Of a stretch of DNA of 64,000 nt, positions 33,775-42,356 are shown piece by piece. Position 1 is the stretch's first letter. Every line of letters begins with the position of its first letter. The position numbers were made by a program, and so were the translations under genes. The notes under the pieces are model-generated. The model was not told the origin of the DNA. It saw nothing but the letters and a program-made list of their open reading frames with translations, and searched no databases. This DNA is from Streptomyces sp. NBC_00390 (lineage in GTDB: Bacteria > Actinomycetota > Actinomycetes > Streptomycetales > Streptomycetaceae), in contig NZ_CP107945.1 of the NCBI RefSeq assembly GCF_036057275.1, forward strand, positions 3,782,001-3,846,000. The letters run 5' to 3'.

Positions 33775-34284
33775 TCAGTGCGCCGCGAACTCCACCAGGC
33801 TGCCGCCGAGTTGCTCGCGCAGCCTCGCGAGCGCGCGCACCGCTCTGGTGCGTACGGCGGCCGAGCTGACGTTCAGGGCGTCGGCGGTCTCCTCGATGCT
33901 GCGGTCCTCCCAGTACCGCAGCACCACCACCGCCCGGTCCTTGGGCGCCAGTTGGCCGAGCGCGCCCAGCAGCGCGATGCGCAGCGCCGGGTCCTCGCCG
34001 GACTCCGGGGCGGTGTCGGGAAGTTCGCCGACCGGGCGCTCGGTGGCCGAGCGCCGTCGCTTGTGCGTGAGGAAGACACGCACGAGAACGGTCTGCGCGT
34101 AGCCCGCCGGGTTCTCGATCCGGGAGACGCGGCCCCACAGCACGTACATCCGGCCCAGCGTCTCCTGCACCAGGTCCTCGGCGAGATGGGTGTCACCGCT
34201 GGTGAGGAGGCAGGCGGAGCGGTACAGATGGGCGGCGCGGCCGGCCGCGAACTCCCTGTACTGCTCGGCGCGGGACGCTCCCAT
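33775..34284 (-). CDS. SigE/SigM-type ECF RNA polymerase sigma factor
   Basis: A 169-residue group IV sigma factor of the SigE family. Region 2 spans EQYREFAAGRAAHLYRSACLLTSGDTHLAEDLVQETLGRMYVLW; region 4 spans LGQLAPKDRAVVVLRYWEDRSIEETADALNVSSAAVRTRAVRALARLRE. No SnoaL-type tail is present. The ATG at 34284 is chosen; an in-frame GTG at 34296 would have its GGAG one base away and so cannot be served by it. The gene downstream encodes a single-pass membrane protein, the usual place for an anti-sigma factor. Upstream lie degenerate sequences with an 11-bp duplication (34371-34392). Confidence 0.9.
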   Translation of the reverse strand: MGASRAEQYREFAAGRAAHLYRSACLLTSGDTHLAEDLVQETLGRMYVLWGRVSRIENPAGYAQTVLVRVFLTHKRRRSATERPVGELPDTAPESGEDPALRIALLGALGQLAPKDRAVVVLRYWEDRSIEETADALNVSSAAVRTRAVRALARLREQLGGSLVEFAAH

Positions 34285-34417
34285 ACTCGTTTCCACTCTC
34301 CCCGTCGTACGTCGGCGACCCCTTCACCTCATTGACGCGCCGACGCCCGCGAAATGTTTCAGACGTCTTTTCAGGCGGCTGTCAGGCGGCTGTTCGTGCG
34401 CCTCGCCACGCATCTGT

Positions 34418-34735
34418 TCACGCCCCGACGTACTCCCGCAGATGCTCCGCCGTGAGCGTGTCCCCGTGTGCCACCAGATCGGCGGGTGTGCCGGTGAAAA
34501 CCACCCGGCCGCCGTCGTGTCCGGCGCCCGGGCCGAGGTCGACGAGCCAGTCGGCGTGGGCCATCACGGCCTGGTGGTGCTCGATGACGATCACCGTGTT
34601 GCCCGCGTCGACGAGCCGGTCGAGCAGCGCCAGCAGCTGGTCCACGTCGGCCAGGTGCAGTCCGGTCGTGGGCTCGTCCAGGACATACGTCGCCGCCTTC
34701 TCTCCGTGCCCGTACCGGCTCAGCACGTCACCCAT
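34418..34735 (-). pseudogene. C-terminal remnant of a UvrA-like ABC ATPase
   Basis: About 100 codons matching only the end of UvrA-type proteins (UvrA2/DrrC-like): Walker B YVLDEPTTGLHLADVDQLL, the switch VIVIEHHQAVMAHADWLVDLGPGAGHDGG and the final TPADLVAHGDTLTAEHLREYV. Intact proteins have a further 650 or more residues upstream with the zinc modules, both Walker A motifs and the LSGGE signature; all are missing. The similarity stops at about 34735, where a different gene remnant begins on the opposite strand. It cannot be functional as an ATPase. Confidence 0.8.
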
Positions 34736-35170
34736 GTCTACGCACTTCTTGCCGGACTGGACCACCCGTCGAAGCCGGACAGCCCGCTCCCCGGGGGCAC
34801 ACAGGGAGCCGACCCGGGCGGCAAGTGGCCGAAGCGGGAGTGGACGGTGGAGGACTTCAAGGCCCTGATCGCCACGAAACTCCCGTCGGTGCAGCGGGTT
34901 GCGGCGCTGCTCGACCTCCTCGCGGCCGACCCGGGCCGGTCCTTCAGCACCACGGCCGTCGTCGCCCGCCTGGACTGCGACCGCAGCCGGCTCAAGGGAG
35001 CCCTGTCCGCGTTCACGCGTCATGTGCACGCGCACTACGACCGCGGGAACTGGCCGATGCAGTTCGTGTGGGGCACGGACCCTGACTCCGACTTCGAGGC
35101 CGAGGCGTTCTACCGCCTCGACGAGAGCAACGCCGCTTCCTGGAAGGCCGCCCGGGCGACGGAGGTCTGA
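34727..35170 (+). pseudogene. 5'-truncated unknown gene (winged-helix-like)
   Basis: An open frame of about 148 codons with natural-looking protein from HVYALLAGLDHPSK onward, but no start codon before 34847 and an abrupt beginning at the same point where the UvrA-like remnant stops. The C-terminal part (LLDLLAADPGRSFSTTAVVARL, RLKGALSAFTRHVHAHYD, QFVWGTDPDSDFEAEAFYRLDE) looks like a small helix-turn-helix-type domain. A GTG at 34847 with GGGAG six bases upstream could still give a 107-residue product. I do not recognise the family. It may be a remnant or a shortened gene. Confidence 0.5.
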
Positions 35171-35266
35171 CGACCACGCCGACGCCGCCCGTGCGGTGAG
35201 GCGGACGGCTCGAGACAGTCCGGGCGCCGCGTCCACGGCAGCACGCCGCGTCCGGACCGAGCCGTC

Positions 35267-35494
35267 CTACGGCATCAGTTCCAGCGGGTCGTACTGATGC
35301 GGCCGGTCCCCGACCCACTCCGTCCACGTCGGGTCCTCCAGCAGCTCCCCCTCGTCAGGCAGCCCCGCCTGCCGCAGGAACTCGACCACATCTCCGTCCG
35401 AGTGCGCCAGCCCCATGATCCGTCCCCGTACGGTCACCCGTCGGCCGCCCGACGGGGAGATCCGGTGCACGACGATCGGCTGGCTCCCGGCCAT
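35267..35494 (-). CDS. Small conserved hypothetical protein
   Basis: A 75-residue protein: MAGSQPIVVHRISPSGGRRVTVRG, then LAHSDGDVVEFLRQAGL and an acidic stretch DEGELLEDPTWTEWVG. Codon use and amino-acid composition look like a real gene. I recall similar small proteins in Streptomyces but not a functional assignment. The ATG at 35494 is the likely start; the open frame extends far upstream without protein-like content. It is divergent from the PL8 lyase gene. Confidence 0.6.
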   Translation of the reverse strand: MAGSQPIVVHRISPSGGRRVTVRGRIMGLAHSDGDVVEFLRQAGLPDEGELLEDPTWTEWVGDRPHQYDPLELMP

Positions 35495-35670
35495 ACCCCC
35501 AGCGTGCACCCCTCGGGCGCGCAGCGGCACACCGAACGGAAGTGCCCAGGTCAGCGAGGACGGGGCCGGGCTGATGGACCGGATACGGCCCGGCAACCGG
35601 CTGCCGTGACGAGGGCCACCCCGCGTGTGCCGTGCCCGGATCGCCGTCGGGAGGCCCGGCCCGCGCTCCG

Positions 35671-35713
35671 TTGACACGGCCAGTGACCGTTGCTTTGCTT
35701 GCAGCAAGCGCTT
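35671..35713 (+). promoter_or_regulatory. Promoter and LacI-like operator of the PL8 lyase gene
   Basis: TTGACA at 35671-35676 is a good -35 box; a weak -10 (TTTGCT, 35694-35699) lies 17 bp downstream. Overlapping it is a perfect dyad GCTTGC-A-GCAAGC (35697-35709) and an AAGCGCTT palindrome (35706-35713), the core seen in LacI/GalR-family operators. Sugar-responsive repression is inferred; no LacI-type gene is adjacent. Confidence 0.55.
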
Positions 35714-35734
35714 CCCCCGGCATTGGAGCGTCAG

Positions 35735-38293
35735 GTGCACATCTCGCGTCGCACCCTGCTGTCCATGTTCCCCGCGGCCACCGTGGCAGCCGCCGCTCAG
35801 CCGTCGGCACATGCCGCGCCGCAGCCGAGAGCCGACACCGACGCCGAGGGCACTCCCTCCGACCATGCCGCCCTGATCCGCAACACGGTCGCCGTATTCG
35901 CCGGCACCGCCGAGTCCAACGCCCGGCCGGATGTCGCTCCGAAGACAGCGTCGATCGAATCGACGGCACGCGCCCGGCTCACCGCGATGGACGGCGCGGG
36001 ACGGAACGAGCTCTTCGCCGGCATCCCGCTCGGCACGAGCGACCCGAATCTGAACAGGTCGTTCCAGTACCTGTACGAGATCGCTCTCGCCACCCGCACA
36101 CCCGGCCCCGCCCCCTCGGAGCTGCGCGACAACCCCGCGGTCCAGCGACGGGTGATCGACGGCCTGCGCCACCTCCACGAGACCTACTACGGCGACCAGT
36201 CGAAGGGCTACTACGGCAACTGGTTCACCTGGGAGATCGGCATCTCCGCCCACGTGAGCAAGATCCTTGTCCTCCTCAAGGACGAGCTGACGGCGTACCG
36301 GCCCGATCTCGCCGCCGCCTACGCGGCCTCCATGGACGCGTACCTGCGCAACGGCACGGACGGCGACGTGGACCTCGACTCCCGCTTCCACACCGGCGCG
36401 AACCTGGCCGACATCACGACGAACCGGATCCTCCAGGGCGCCGCCCTCGGCGACGACGCCCGCATCAGGAAGGCCGTCGCCGACCAGCTGACCGTCTTCG
36501 CGACGATCGACCCGTACGAGCTCCGACACGGCGTCACCGACGGCTTCTACGCGGACGGTTCCTTCATCCAGCACGCCTCTGTCGCCTACACGGGCTCCTA
36601 CGGCAAGGGCCTGCTCAGCCGTGTCGTGCAGACGGTCAAGATCCTCGACGGCACGGGGTACGTCCCCGCCGGGGATCTCATCGGTGCCGTCCGGCGATGG
36701 GTGGTCGACGGCTTCGCCCCGCTGATCTTCGAGGGCTGGATGATGGAGATCGTGAAGGGCCGGGGGGTCTCCCGGACGACCACCGGCTACACCGATGTCG
36801 CGGCCGTCGTCGAGGCCGTCGTCGACCTCTCCACGTATGCGACAGGCGCCGACGCCGAGGCGCTCAAGGGCTACGTCACGTATGTGCGGCAGTCCTCGAA
36901 GGCAGCCCTGGACCCGACAGTTTTCGTCTCCCCGGCCAGCATCGCCCGCTACACCGACATCCTCGCTTCCGGGGCCCCCGCGAAGGACCTCACGCCCGCC
37001 CATTGCCACATCGCGTTCAACGCGATGGACAGGACCGTCCACCGACGGCCCGGCTACGCCTTCGCCCTGGCCCGCAGCTCCGCACGGATCAGCAAGTACG
37101 AGTACATGAGCGGCGAGAACCTCATGCCCTGGTTCCAGGGCGACGGCGCCCACCACCTCTACCTCTCCGGCCAGGACCAGACCCGGTCCTACGGCGTCGA
37201 CCACTACACCGCCGTCCCGCCCCACCGCCTGTCCGGCGTCACCGCCCCCGTGGAGATGCGCCGCACCGTCCCTGAGCTCTACGGCACGCTGTGGTACGAC
37301 AACCCGGAACGCGGCTTCACCCCGTCGTCCGAGCCGCAGAACACCTACGTCTACTTCCCCCGTGGCACCAACACGTACTCCGGCGGCACCCGTCTCGGCG
37401 CATACGGCGCGGCAGGCCACGTGCTGGCGGACGACGTCGCGTACGCCGCGAAGCAGAACGGCACGCTTCCCGACGACTTCGTCGTCCACCGGGGCGCCCG
37501 CGCCACGAAGTCGTGGTTCATGCTCGACGACGAGATCGTCGTGCTCGCCGCCGGAGTGGGCGACCCGGAGGGCCGCGCGGTCGCGACGACGGTCGACAGC
37601 CGGATCGCCGGGCCGGCGGACACCGTCACGCTCACCGGACGGCTGCGCAACGGCACGCCCTGGTCCGGCACCGGCACGGCCCCGCTCGCCTGGCTGCGCT
37701 ATGCCAACGCCGACGAGAACGCCGCGGTCGGATATGTCTTTCTGGCCGGCCCCGGGCCGACGGTCGCACTCGAGACCGTCACCCGCAGCCGCCGCGTCGT
37801 CCGCCTGTCCAACCCGGACTCGCCGGTGAGCAAGCAGGTCTTCACCGTGGCCGTCGAACAGCCGCCCGCCGCGCCGCTCACCTCCATGGCGCACCTGCTC
37901 GTACCGAACGCCTCCGAACGGCAGTTGGCGTCGTACGCCCACGGCCCCGTGTCCGTCCTGGCCAACACCGTCCGCGTCCAGGCCGTCAAGCACGCACGGC
38001 TGGGCCTGGTCGCCGTCAACGTCTTCGCACCGGGCAGGCACCGGGCCGAGCGTGTGTCGACCGACGGCCCGGCGTCGGTGATTCTCCGGAGGGCACCCGA
38101 CGGCACCACCTCGATCGCCGTGTCCGACCCGACGATGGCCCGCAGGTCGGTCTCGGTGACCGTCCACGGCCGGCCCATGAGGACCCTTTCGTCGGACGCC
38201 GGTGTCCGCACCCACCGGGTCCCTGGCGGCACCCGTATCGACGTCACGACACACCATGCCCACGGCCGGAGCTTCGGGGCCACGCTGCGGTAG
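35735..38293 (+). CDS. Secreted polysaccharide lyase family 8 (hyaluronate/chondroitin/xanthan lyase type)
   Basis: Cleaves uronic-acid-containing polysaccharides by beta-elimination outside the cell. The 852-residue protein starts with a Tat-type signal (SRRTLLSMF followed by a hydrophobic run to AHA at about 24-26). The alpha/alpha-toroid domain carries the PL8 catalytic set: N223 in HTGANLADITTNRI, H280 in DGSFIQHASVAY and Y289 in TGSYG, plus the aromatic patch GNWFTWEIGI (161-170). Large beta-sandwich domains follow from about residue 400. The GTG at 35735 has GGAG six bases upstream, and gives the twin-arginine start. The exact polymer cannot be decided. No transporter or uronate catabolism genes are adjacent. 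Confidence 0.92.
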   Translation: MHISRRTLLSMFPAATVAAAAQPSAHAAPQPRADTDAEGTPSDHAALIRNTVAVFAGTAESNARPDVAPKTASIESTARARLTAMDGAGRNELFAGIPLGTSDPNLNRSFQYLYEIALATRTPGPAPSELRDNPAVQRRVIDGLRHLHETYYGDQSKGYYGNWFTWEIGISAHVSKILVLLKDELTAYRPDLAAAYAASMDAYLRNGTDGDVDLDSRFHTGANLADITTNRILQGAALGDDARIRKAVADQLTVFATIDPYELRHGVTDGFYADGSFIQHASVAYTGSYGKGLLSRVVQTVKILDGTGYVPAGDLIGAVRRWVVDGFAPLIFEGWMMEIVKGRGVSRTTTGYTDVAAVVEAVVDLSTYATGADAEALKGYVTYVRQSSKAALDPTVFVSPASIARYTDILASGAPAKDLTPAHCHIAFNAMDRTVHRRPGYAFALARSSARISKYEYMSGENLMPWFQGDGAHHLYLSGQDQTRSYGVDHYTAVPPHRLSGVTAPVEMRRTVPELYGTLWYDNPERGFTPSSEPQNTYVYFPRGTNTYSGGTRLGAYGAAGHVLADDVAYAAKQNGTLPDDFVVHRGARATKSWFMLDDEIVVLAAGVGDPEGRAVATTVDSRIAGPADTVTLTGRLRNGTPWSGTGTAPLAWLRYANADENAAVGYVFLAGPGPTVALETVTRSRRVVRLSNPDSPVSKQVFTVAVEQPPAAPLTSMAHLLVPNASERQLASYAHGPVSVLANTVRVQAVKHARLGLVAVNVFAPGRHRAERVSTDGPASVILRRAPDGTTSIAVSDPTMARRSVSVTVHGRPMRTLSSDAGVRTHRVPGGTRIDVTTHHAHGRSFGATLR

Positions 38294-38448
38294 GCACGCG
38301 ACCGGTGCGGTAGGGGCCCGGACTCCGGACCCGGACCCGGCTTCGACCCGCGCCGGCCTGCCCGGCCCGGTGATGTGATGTGCACCACTCCCGGCCGGCG
38401 GTGGGCCTCTTGCCTCGTGGCGCGGCAGCGCCTAGCCTCACGAATACG

Positions 38449-38464
38449 TACCGACCAGTAGGTA
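38449..38464 (+). promoter_or_regulatory. TetR-type operator-like palindrome upstream of the MDR-SDR pair
   Basis: TACCGACC-AGTAGGTA is an imperfect palindrome (6 of 8 arm positions match) of the kind bound by many TetR/AcrR regulators, about 94 bp before the MDR start codon. No TetR gene lies beside it in the window. Confidence 0.45.
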
Positions 38465-38557
38465 TGGCGTGGCACGCCGGCATCCAGCAAGCGACCGGCT
38501 TCCCGGCTGCTCGCGCCGCGCGCCGGATTCGCCCACCACAGCCGAGGAGTCGCGGAG

Positions 38558-39571
38558 ATGAGCCGCACCAACCGTCAATTGCGCCTGGCCGCACGTCCCG
38601 TGGGACAGCCCCGCTCCACCGACTGGGAGCACGTCGAGGAGCCGGCCGGCGAGCCCGGCGACGGCGAACTGCTGGTGCAGGTGCTCTACCTGTCCATCGA
38701 CCCTGCCATGCGCGGCTGGATGAACGCGGGCAAGTCGTACATCCGGCCGGTCGAGATCGGCGAGGTGATGCGCGCCGGTGCGGTCGGCCGGGTCATCGCC
38801 TCCCGGCACCCCGGGTTCTCGGTGGGGGACCATGTCTCGGGCTCGTTCGGTGTCCAGGAGTACTGCCTGACGGACGGGCGCGGCGTCACCAAGGTCGACC
38901 CGGACCTGGCACCGCTGCCCGTGCATCTCGGCACTCTTGGCATGTCGGGCATGACGGCCTACTTCGGCCTGCTCGACATCGGACGTCCGCAGCCCGGGCA
39001 GACCGTCGTGGTCTCCGGAGCGGCGGGTGCGGTCGGCAGTGTGGTCGGCCAGATCGCCAAGATCCTCGGCTGCCGGGTCATCGGCATCGCCGGCGGAGAG
39101 CTCAAGTGCCGCTCCGTGGTGGAGGATCTGGGATTCGACGCCGCGATCGACTACCAGACCGAGGATGTGCGCAAGGCCCTGCGCGAGCACGCCCCGGACG
39201 GTGTGGACGTCTACTTCGACAACGTCGGCGGCGACATCCTGGACGCGGTCCTGACCAGGCTGGCGCGCGGCGCCCGCATCGTCATCTGCGGCGCGATCTC
39301 CCAGTACAACAACACCGAGCCGGTCAAGGGACCGAGCAACTACATGTCGCTGCTCGTCAACCGCGCCTCCATGACGGGCATGGTGGTCTTCGACTACGCG
39401 GACCGGTACCACGAGGCCGTCGCCGAGCTGGCCGAGTGGCGGGCCACGGGCCGGCTGCGGTCGCTGGAGGACGTGGTGTCCGGCGGCGTCGCGGCATTCC
39501 CCGAGACCCTGCTGCGGCTGTTCCGCGGTGAGAACCTCGGAAAGCTGGTCCTCAAGGTCGCGGACGAGTAG
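38558..39571 (+). CDS. NADP-dependent oxidoreductase, MDR family (prostaglandin reductase/curcumin reductase type)
   Basis: A 337-residue zinc-free MDR enzyme of the leukotriene B4 dehydrogenase/CurA group that reduces activated double bonds with NADPH. Markers are YLSIDPAMRGWM (about 48-59), the nucleotide loop VVSGAAGAVGSVVGQIAKILGCRVIGIAGG, the VDVYFDNVGG motif, and NYMSLLVNRASMTGMVVFDY. The ATG at 38558 has AGGAG eleven bases upstream. The next gene, an SDR, starts only four bases after this stop, so the two are cotranscribed and may act on the same substrate. A TetR-like operator lies upstream. Confidence 0.92.
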   Translation: MSRTNRQLRLAARPVGQPRSTDWEHVEEPAGEPGDGELLVQVLYLSIDPAMRGWMNAGKSYIRPVEIGEVMRAGAVGRVIASRHPGFSVGDHVSGSFGVQEYCLTDGRGVTKVDPDLAPLPVHLGTLGMSGMTAYFGLLDIGRPQPGQTVVVSGAAGAVGSVVGQIAKILGCRVIGIAGGELKCRSVVEDLGFDAAIDYQTEDVRKALREHAPDGVDVYFDNVGGDILDAVLTRLARGARIVICGAISQYNNTEPVKGPSNYMSLLVNRASMTGMVVFDYADRYHEAVAELAEWRATGRLRSLEDVVSGGVAAFPETLLRLFRGENLGKLVLKVADE

Positions 39572-39575
39572 AGCG

Positions 39576-40364
39576 ATGGCAGCCATGGAACTCAAGGGCG
39601 CGGGTGTGGTCGTCACCGGGGCCGGATCGGGCATCGGCGCAGCGCTCGCCCGCCGGTTCGCCGCCGCGGGTGCCCGGCTCGTGGTCAACGACCTGGACGG
39701 CGCGGCGGCCGCCCGGGTGGCGGACGAGGTGGGCGGGCTCGCGGTGCCGGGCGACGCCGGCGCCGAGGAGAGCGTGGCCGCCCTGGTGGCGGCGGCACGT
39801 GCCCACCTCGGAGAGATCGACCTGTTCTGCGCGAATGCGGGCATCGAGCCCGGCGGCGGGGAGCACACCCCGGAGGAGGTGTGGGACCAGGTCTGGCAGG
39901 TGAACGTCATGGGTCATGTGCGTGCGGCCCGTCATCTGATCGGGCCCTGGCTGGAGCGGGGACGCGGCCACTTCCTGGCCACCGTCTCCGCGGCCGGCCT
40001 GCTCACCCACCTCGAATCGGCGTCGTACTCGGTCTCCAAGCACGGCGCCCTGGCCTTCGCCGAGTGGCTGTCCGCCACCCACGGGAACCAGGGTGTGACG
40101 GTCCAGGTCCTGTGCCCGATGGGCGTGCGCACCGAAATGTACGAGCGGACCGACGCAGCCGCCAAGGCGGTGCTCGGCGGCGCGGTCCTCGAACCCGGGC
40201 AGGTGGCGGACGAGGTCATGGAAGGCCTCGCGGACGGACGGTTCCTCATCCTTCCCCACCCGGAAGTACGGGACCACTACGCGTTCCGGGCCACCGACAC
40301 CGACCGCTGGCTCCGCGGCATGCGGAGCCTGCGCCGGCGCATCGACGAGGCCGCCGACGGCTGA
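39576..40364 (+). CDS. Short-chain dehydrogenase/reductase
   Basis: A 262-residue classical SDR. The cofactor loop is TGAGSGIGAALARRFAAAGA (about 15-34), with an aspartate at the end of strand two (VNDLDG), which favours NAD(H). CANAG, the catalytic serine in VSAAGLLTHLESASYSVSKHGALAF and the YxxxK (Y-S-V-S-K) are present. The substrate is unknown. The ATG at 39576 is four bases after the MDR gene stop; a second methionine (MELKG) lies three codons on. A strong terminator ends the operon. Confidence 0.92.
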   Translation: MAAMELKGAGVVVTGAGSGIGAALARRFAAAGARLVVNDLDGAAAARVADEVGGLAVPGDAGAEESVAALVAAARAHLGEIDLFCANAGIEPGGGEHTPEEVWDQVWQVNVMGHVRAARHLIGPWLERGRGHFLATVSAAGLLTHLESASYSVSKHGALAFAEWLSATHGNQGVTVQVLCPMGVRTEMYERTDAAAKAVLGGAVLEPGQVADEVMEGLADGRFLILPHPEVRDHYAFRATDTDRWLRGMRSLRRRIDEAADG

Positions 40365-40400
40365 TCCGGGGTCCGGCAAAAACCGGTGAGCGGGCCATGT

Positions 40401-40439
40401 CCTTGCACCCCTACGGTGGCGGTCCGTAGGGGTGCAAGG
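40401..40439. terminator. Bidirectional terminator between the SDR and NmrA-type genes
   Basis: A perfect 16-bp stem (40401-40416 and 40424-40439) with a 7-base loop, between two convergent genes. Confidence 0.9.
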
Positions 40440-40470
40440 GCTTCGGGGTGCTTCGGGCGCGGGGAGAGGG

Positions 40471-41316
40471 CTACGTGAAGGCCGCGATGTTGCGGGCCGC
40501 CCAGTCCGCGAAGCTGTGGGGGGCGCGGCCCAGGATCCGCTCGACGTCGGGGCTCACCCGCTGTTCGGCGGGGGTCGGCTCGCCCAGGATGTCGAGGGTG
40601 CCGTCCACGACGGGCTCGGGCATGAACTGCAGCATGTGTGTCCGGGCGTCCTCGCGGGTCAGTTCGACGAAGAGCACCTCCGCCCCCAGTACGTCGCCGA
40701 GCGCCTTCGCCTGCCGGCGCGGGGAGAGGGCCGCGGGGCCGGTGAGCTCGTACGTCCGGCCGGTGTGACCGTCCTCGCGCAATGTCACGGCCGCCACCTC
40801 GGCGATGTCGGCGGGGTCGACGACCGGCAGGGCGACATCGCCGAACGGCGCGGCCACGGTGCGGGTGCCGCGGACCGCCTCGGCGTAGGCGTACGCGTTG
40901 GTGGCGAAGCCGCCCGGCCGCAGAATCGTCCACTCCAGGCCCGACTCCTTCACGGCTTCCTCGAAGGCGCGCAGTCGGGCGTGAGAGAGGCCGCCGGGAC
41001 GCGTCCCGGCGGCCTGGGAGGAGAGCAGGACCACGCGGCGTACACCGCCGGCCTTCGCCGCGTCCAGGATGCCGGCCGGGCTCTCTCCGCCCATGAGGAG
41101 TTCACCCGCGATCAGGATGAACAGTGCGTCGGCTCCCTCGAGTACGGGGCGCAGGCTGTCGGAGTCGGCCAGGTCGGCCTGCCTGTAGTGCACGCCCTGC
41201 GGCGCTTCGCCCGCTGCGGGGCGCCGGGAGACGGCCGTGACCTGCTCGCCCGCTGCGGCCAGCGCCTGCACGAGCGGCCGGCCGACGTTTCCGGTTGCTC
41301 CGGTGACGACGATCAT
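40471..41316 (-). CDS. NmrA/NAD(P)H-binding atypical SDR
   Basis: A 281-residue atypical SDR of the NmrA/QOR2 type. The N-terminal cofactor loop is VVTGATGNVGRPLVQAL (3-19), with SRRP at the end of the second strand, a NADP-type signature. The catalytic tyrosine motif of classical SDRs is absent. WTILRPGGFATNAYA is typical of the group, whose members act as quinone reductases or redox-sensing regulators. The ATG at 41316 is the only good start. It is divergent from an HxlR-type regulator gene, with 166 bp between them, which probably controls it in response to quinones or electrophiles. Confidence 0.88.
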   Translation of the reverse strand: MIVVTGATGNVGRPLVQALAAAGEQVTAVSRRPAAGEAPQGVHYRQADLADSDSLRPVLEGADALFILIAGELLMGGESPAGILDAAKAGGVRRVVLLSSQAAGTRPGGLSHARLRAFEEAVKESGLEWTILRPGGFATNAYAYAEAVRGTRTVAAPFGDVALPVVDPADIAEVAAVTLREDGHTGRTYELTGPAALSPRRQAKALGDVLGAEVLFVELTREDARTHMLQFMPEPVVDGTLDILGEPTPAEQRVSPDVERILGRAPHSFADWAARNIAAFT

Positions 41317-41442
41317 GAGTTCTCCCCTAACTGGTCGTGAGCATTCATGGTGTTAACTCCCGGCGCTGAACATGGCGTTGACGAGTCCAAGACCGGGCAC
41401 CGCTGGTTGCCGGGTTCCGCGAACGTAACATCTCCTGGATAG

Positions 41443-41452
41443 TAGGTACCTA
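41443..41452. promoter_or_regulatory. Palindrome in the HxlR/NmrA divergent promoter
   Basis: TAGGTACCTA is a perfect 10-bp palindrome, 31 bp upstream of the HxlR start codon in the divergent intergenic region. HxlR/DUF24 regulators bind short AT-rich dyads near their own promoters; the assignment is by position only. Confidence 0.5.
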
Positions 41453-41482
41453 GAGGAAAGTGACTTCCCTGGAGGAGTTCTT

Positions 41483-41911
41483 ATGGGCGACAAGGGCAGC
41501 ATGGGCACTGCTACCGGTACGACTGCGGCGCCGCTCCCGTCACTGCAGGCCTGCCCGATCGGGCCGGTGGTCGACATCGTCTTCAGCCGCTGGACGACAC
41601 CGATCCTGTGGACGCTCCACGAGTACGGCACACAGCGCTTCGTTCAACTGCAGCGCCGGATCGGCACGATCACGGCGAAGGTGCTGACCCAGCGGCTGCG
41701 GCAGATGGAACGGGACGGCCTGGTGCTGCGCACCTACCACCCCGAGGTTCCCCCCAGGGTGGAGTACGAGATCAGCGAACTCGGCCGCAGCCTGGCGCCG
41801 CTGTTCGCGACGCTCGCCGAGTGGTCCTCCGCCCATCTGGACAAGGTCCAGCAGGCGCGTCAGGAGTTCGACGAGGCGGAGGAGCGGGCTGCCCACGGCC
41901 GCCACCCGTAG
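41483..41911 (+). CDS. HxlR (DUF24) family transcriptional regulator
   Basis: A 142-residue winged-helix regulator: CPIGPVVDIVFSRWTTPILWTLHEYGTQRFVQLQRRI, then ITAKVLTQRLRQMERDGLVLRTYHPEVPPRVEYEISELGRSLAPLF. C29, just ahead of the first helix, sits where redox-sensing HxlR proteins such as HypR and YodB have their reactive cysteine, so thiol sensing is plausible. The ATG at 41483 has GGAGGAG six bases upstream. It is divergent from the NmrA-type reductase, the common target arrangement. It is the last intact gene before the island boundary at 42.07 kb. Confidence 0.9.
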   Translation: MGDKGSMGTATGTTAAPLPSLQACPIGPVVDIVFSRWTTPILWTLHEYGTQRFVQLQRRIGTITAKVLTQRLRQMERDGLVLRTYHPEVPPRVEYEISELGRSLAPLFATLAEWSSAHLDKVQQARQEFDEAEERAAHGRHP

Positions 41912-42356
41912 GACACCGACTGCTGTCGGCGAACGACCAGGCCGCTCCCGCCTGTTGGGGAGGTCCCGGCTCTCACGCGGCGGGCGCCCCGGCGCAGGCG
42001 CAGCCGCTTGCACAGAGTGGCTACGTCCATGAGAACGGGCAGTAGATGTTCACGACTTAGGGAGGCGCTGGAGCCGCCTTCGGGATTCGGACCCGAGACC
42101 TACGCATTACGAGCCCGACAGGGGGTCGTGCCGGGTTGTGCTGCGCGGTCGTACCAGATCCCGTTTTCCCAGATCAGAGCACATGTCACGGTCCCACTGA
42201 TCGCATCCCGTGTTGCACCGTCCAAAGGCGTCCGCGCTCCCCTTGCGCTCCCCGGCGTTGTCGAAGCAGTACGCCTGCCCGGACAGCCCCTTGCGAGCAC
42301 CATACCGACGCGGTTTGTCGAGCCTGCTCAGGCGAGACGTGCTCAGGGCTCGCCGG
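41912..42356. other. Island left boundary region without an intact gene
   Basis: This 445-bp stretch holds the distal att copy (42071-42113). Inside the island, read on the minus strand at about 42310-42130, is a cysteine-containing coding-like fragment (KGLSGQAYCFDNAGERK, then GRCNTGCDQWDRDMCSDLG) without start or recognised family, probably a gene remnant. Confidence 0.5.
42071..42113 (-). repeat. Distal att copy: 43-bp duplicate of the tRNA-Thr 3' part
   Basis: Matches the tRNA-Thr gene at 58028-58070 with one mismatch (position 42090). It covers the tRNA 3' end to the anticodon loop and lacks the 5' half. It marks the far end of the tRNA-borne island. Confidence 0.9.

Noticed and set aside
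35267..38263. Very long open frame antisense to the PL8 lyase
   Set aside because: Only its last 75 codons look like protein; the rest is a shadow of the lyase, whose catalytic residues are intact.
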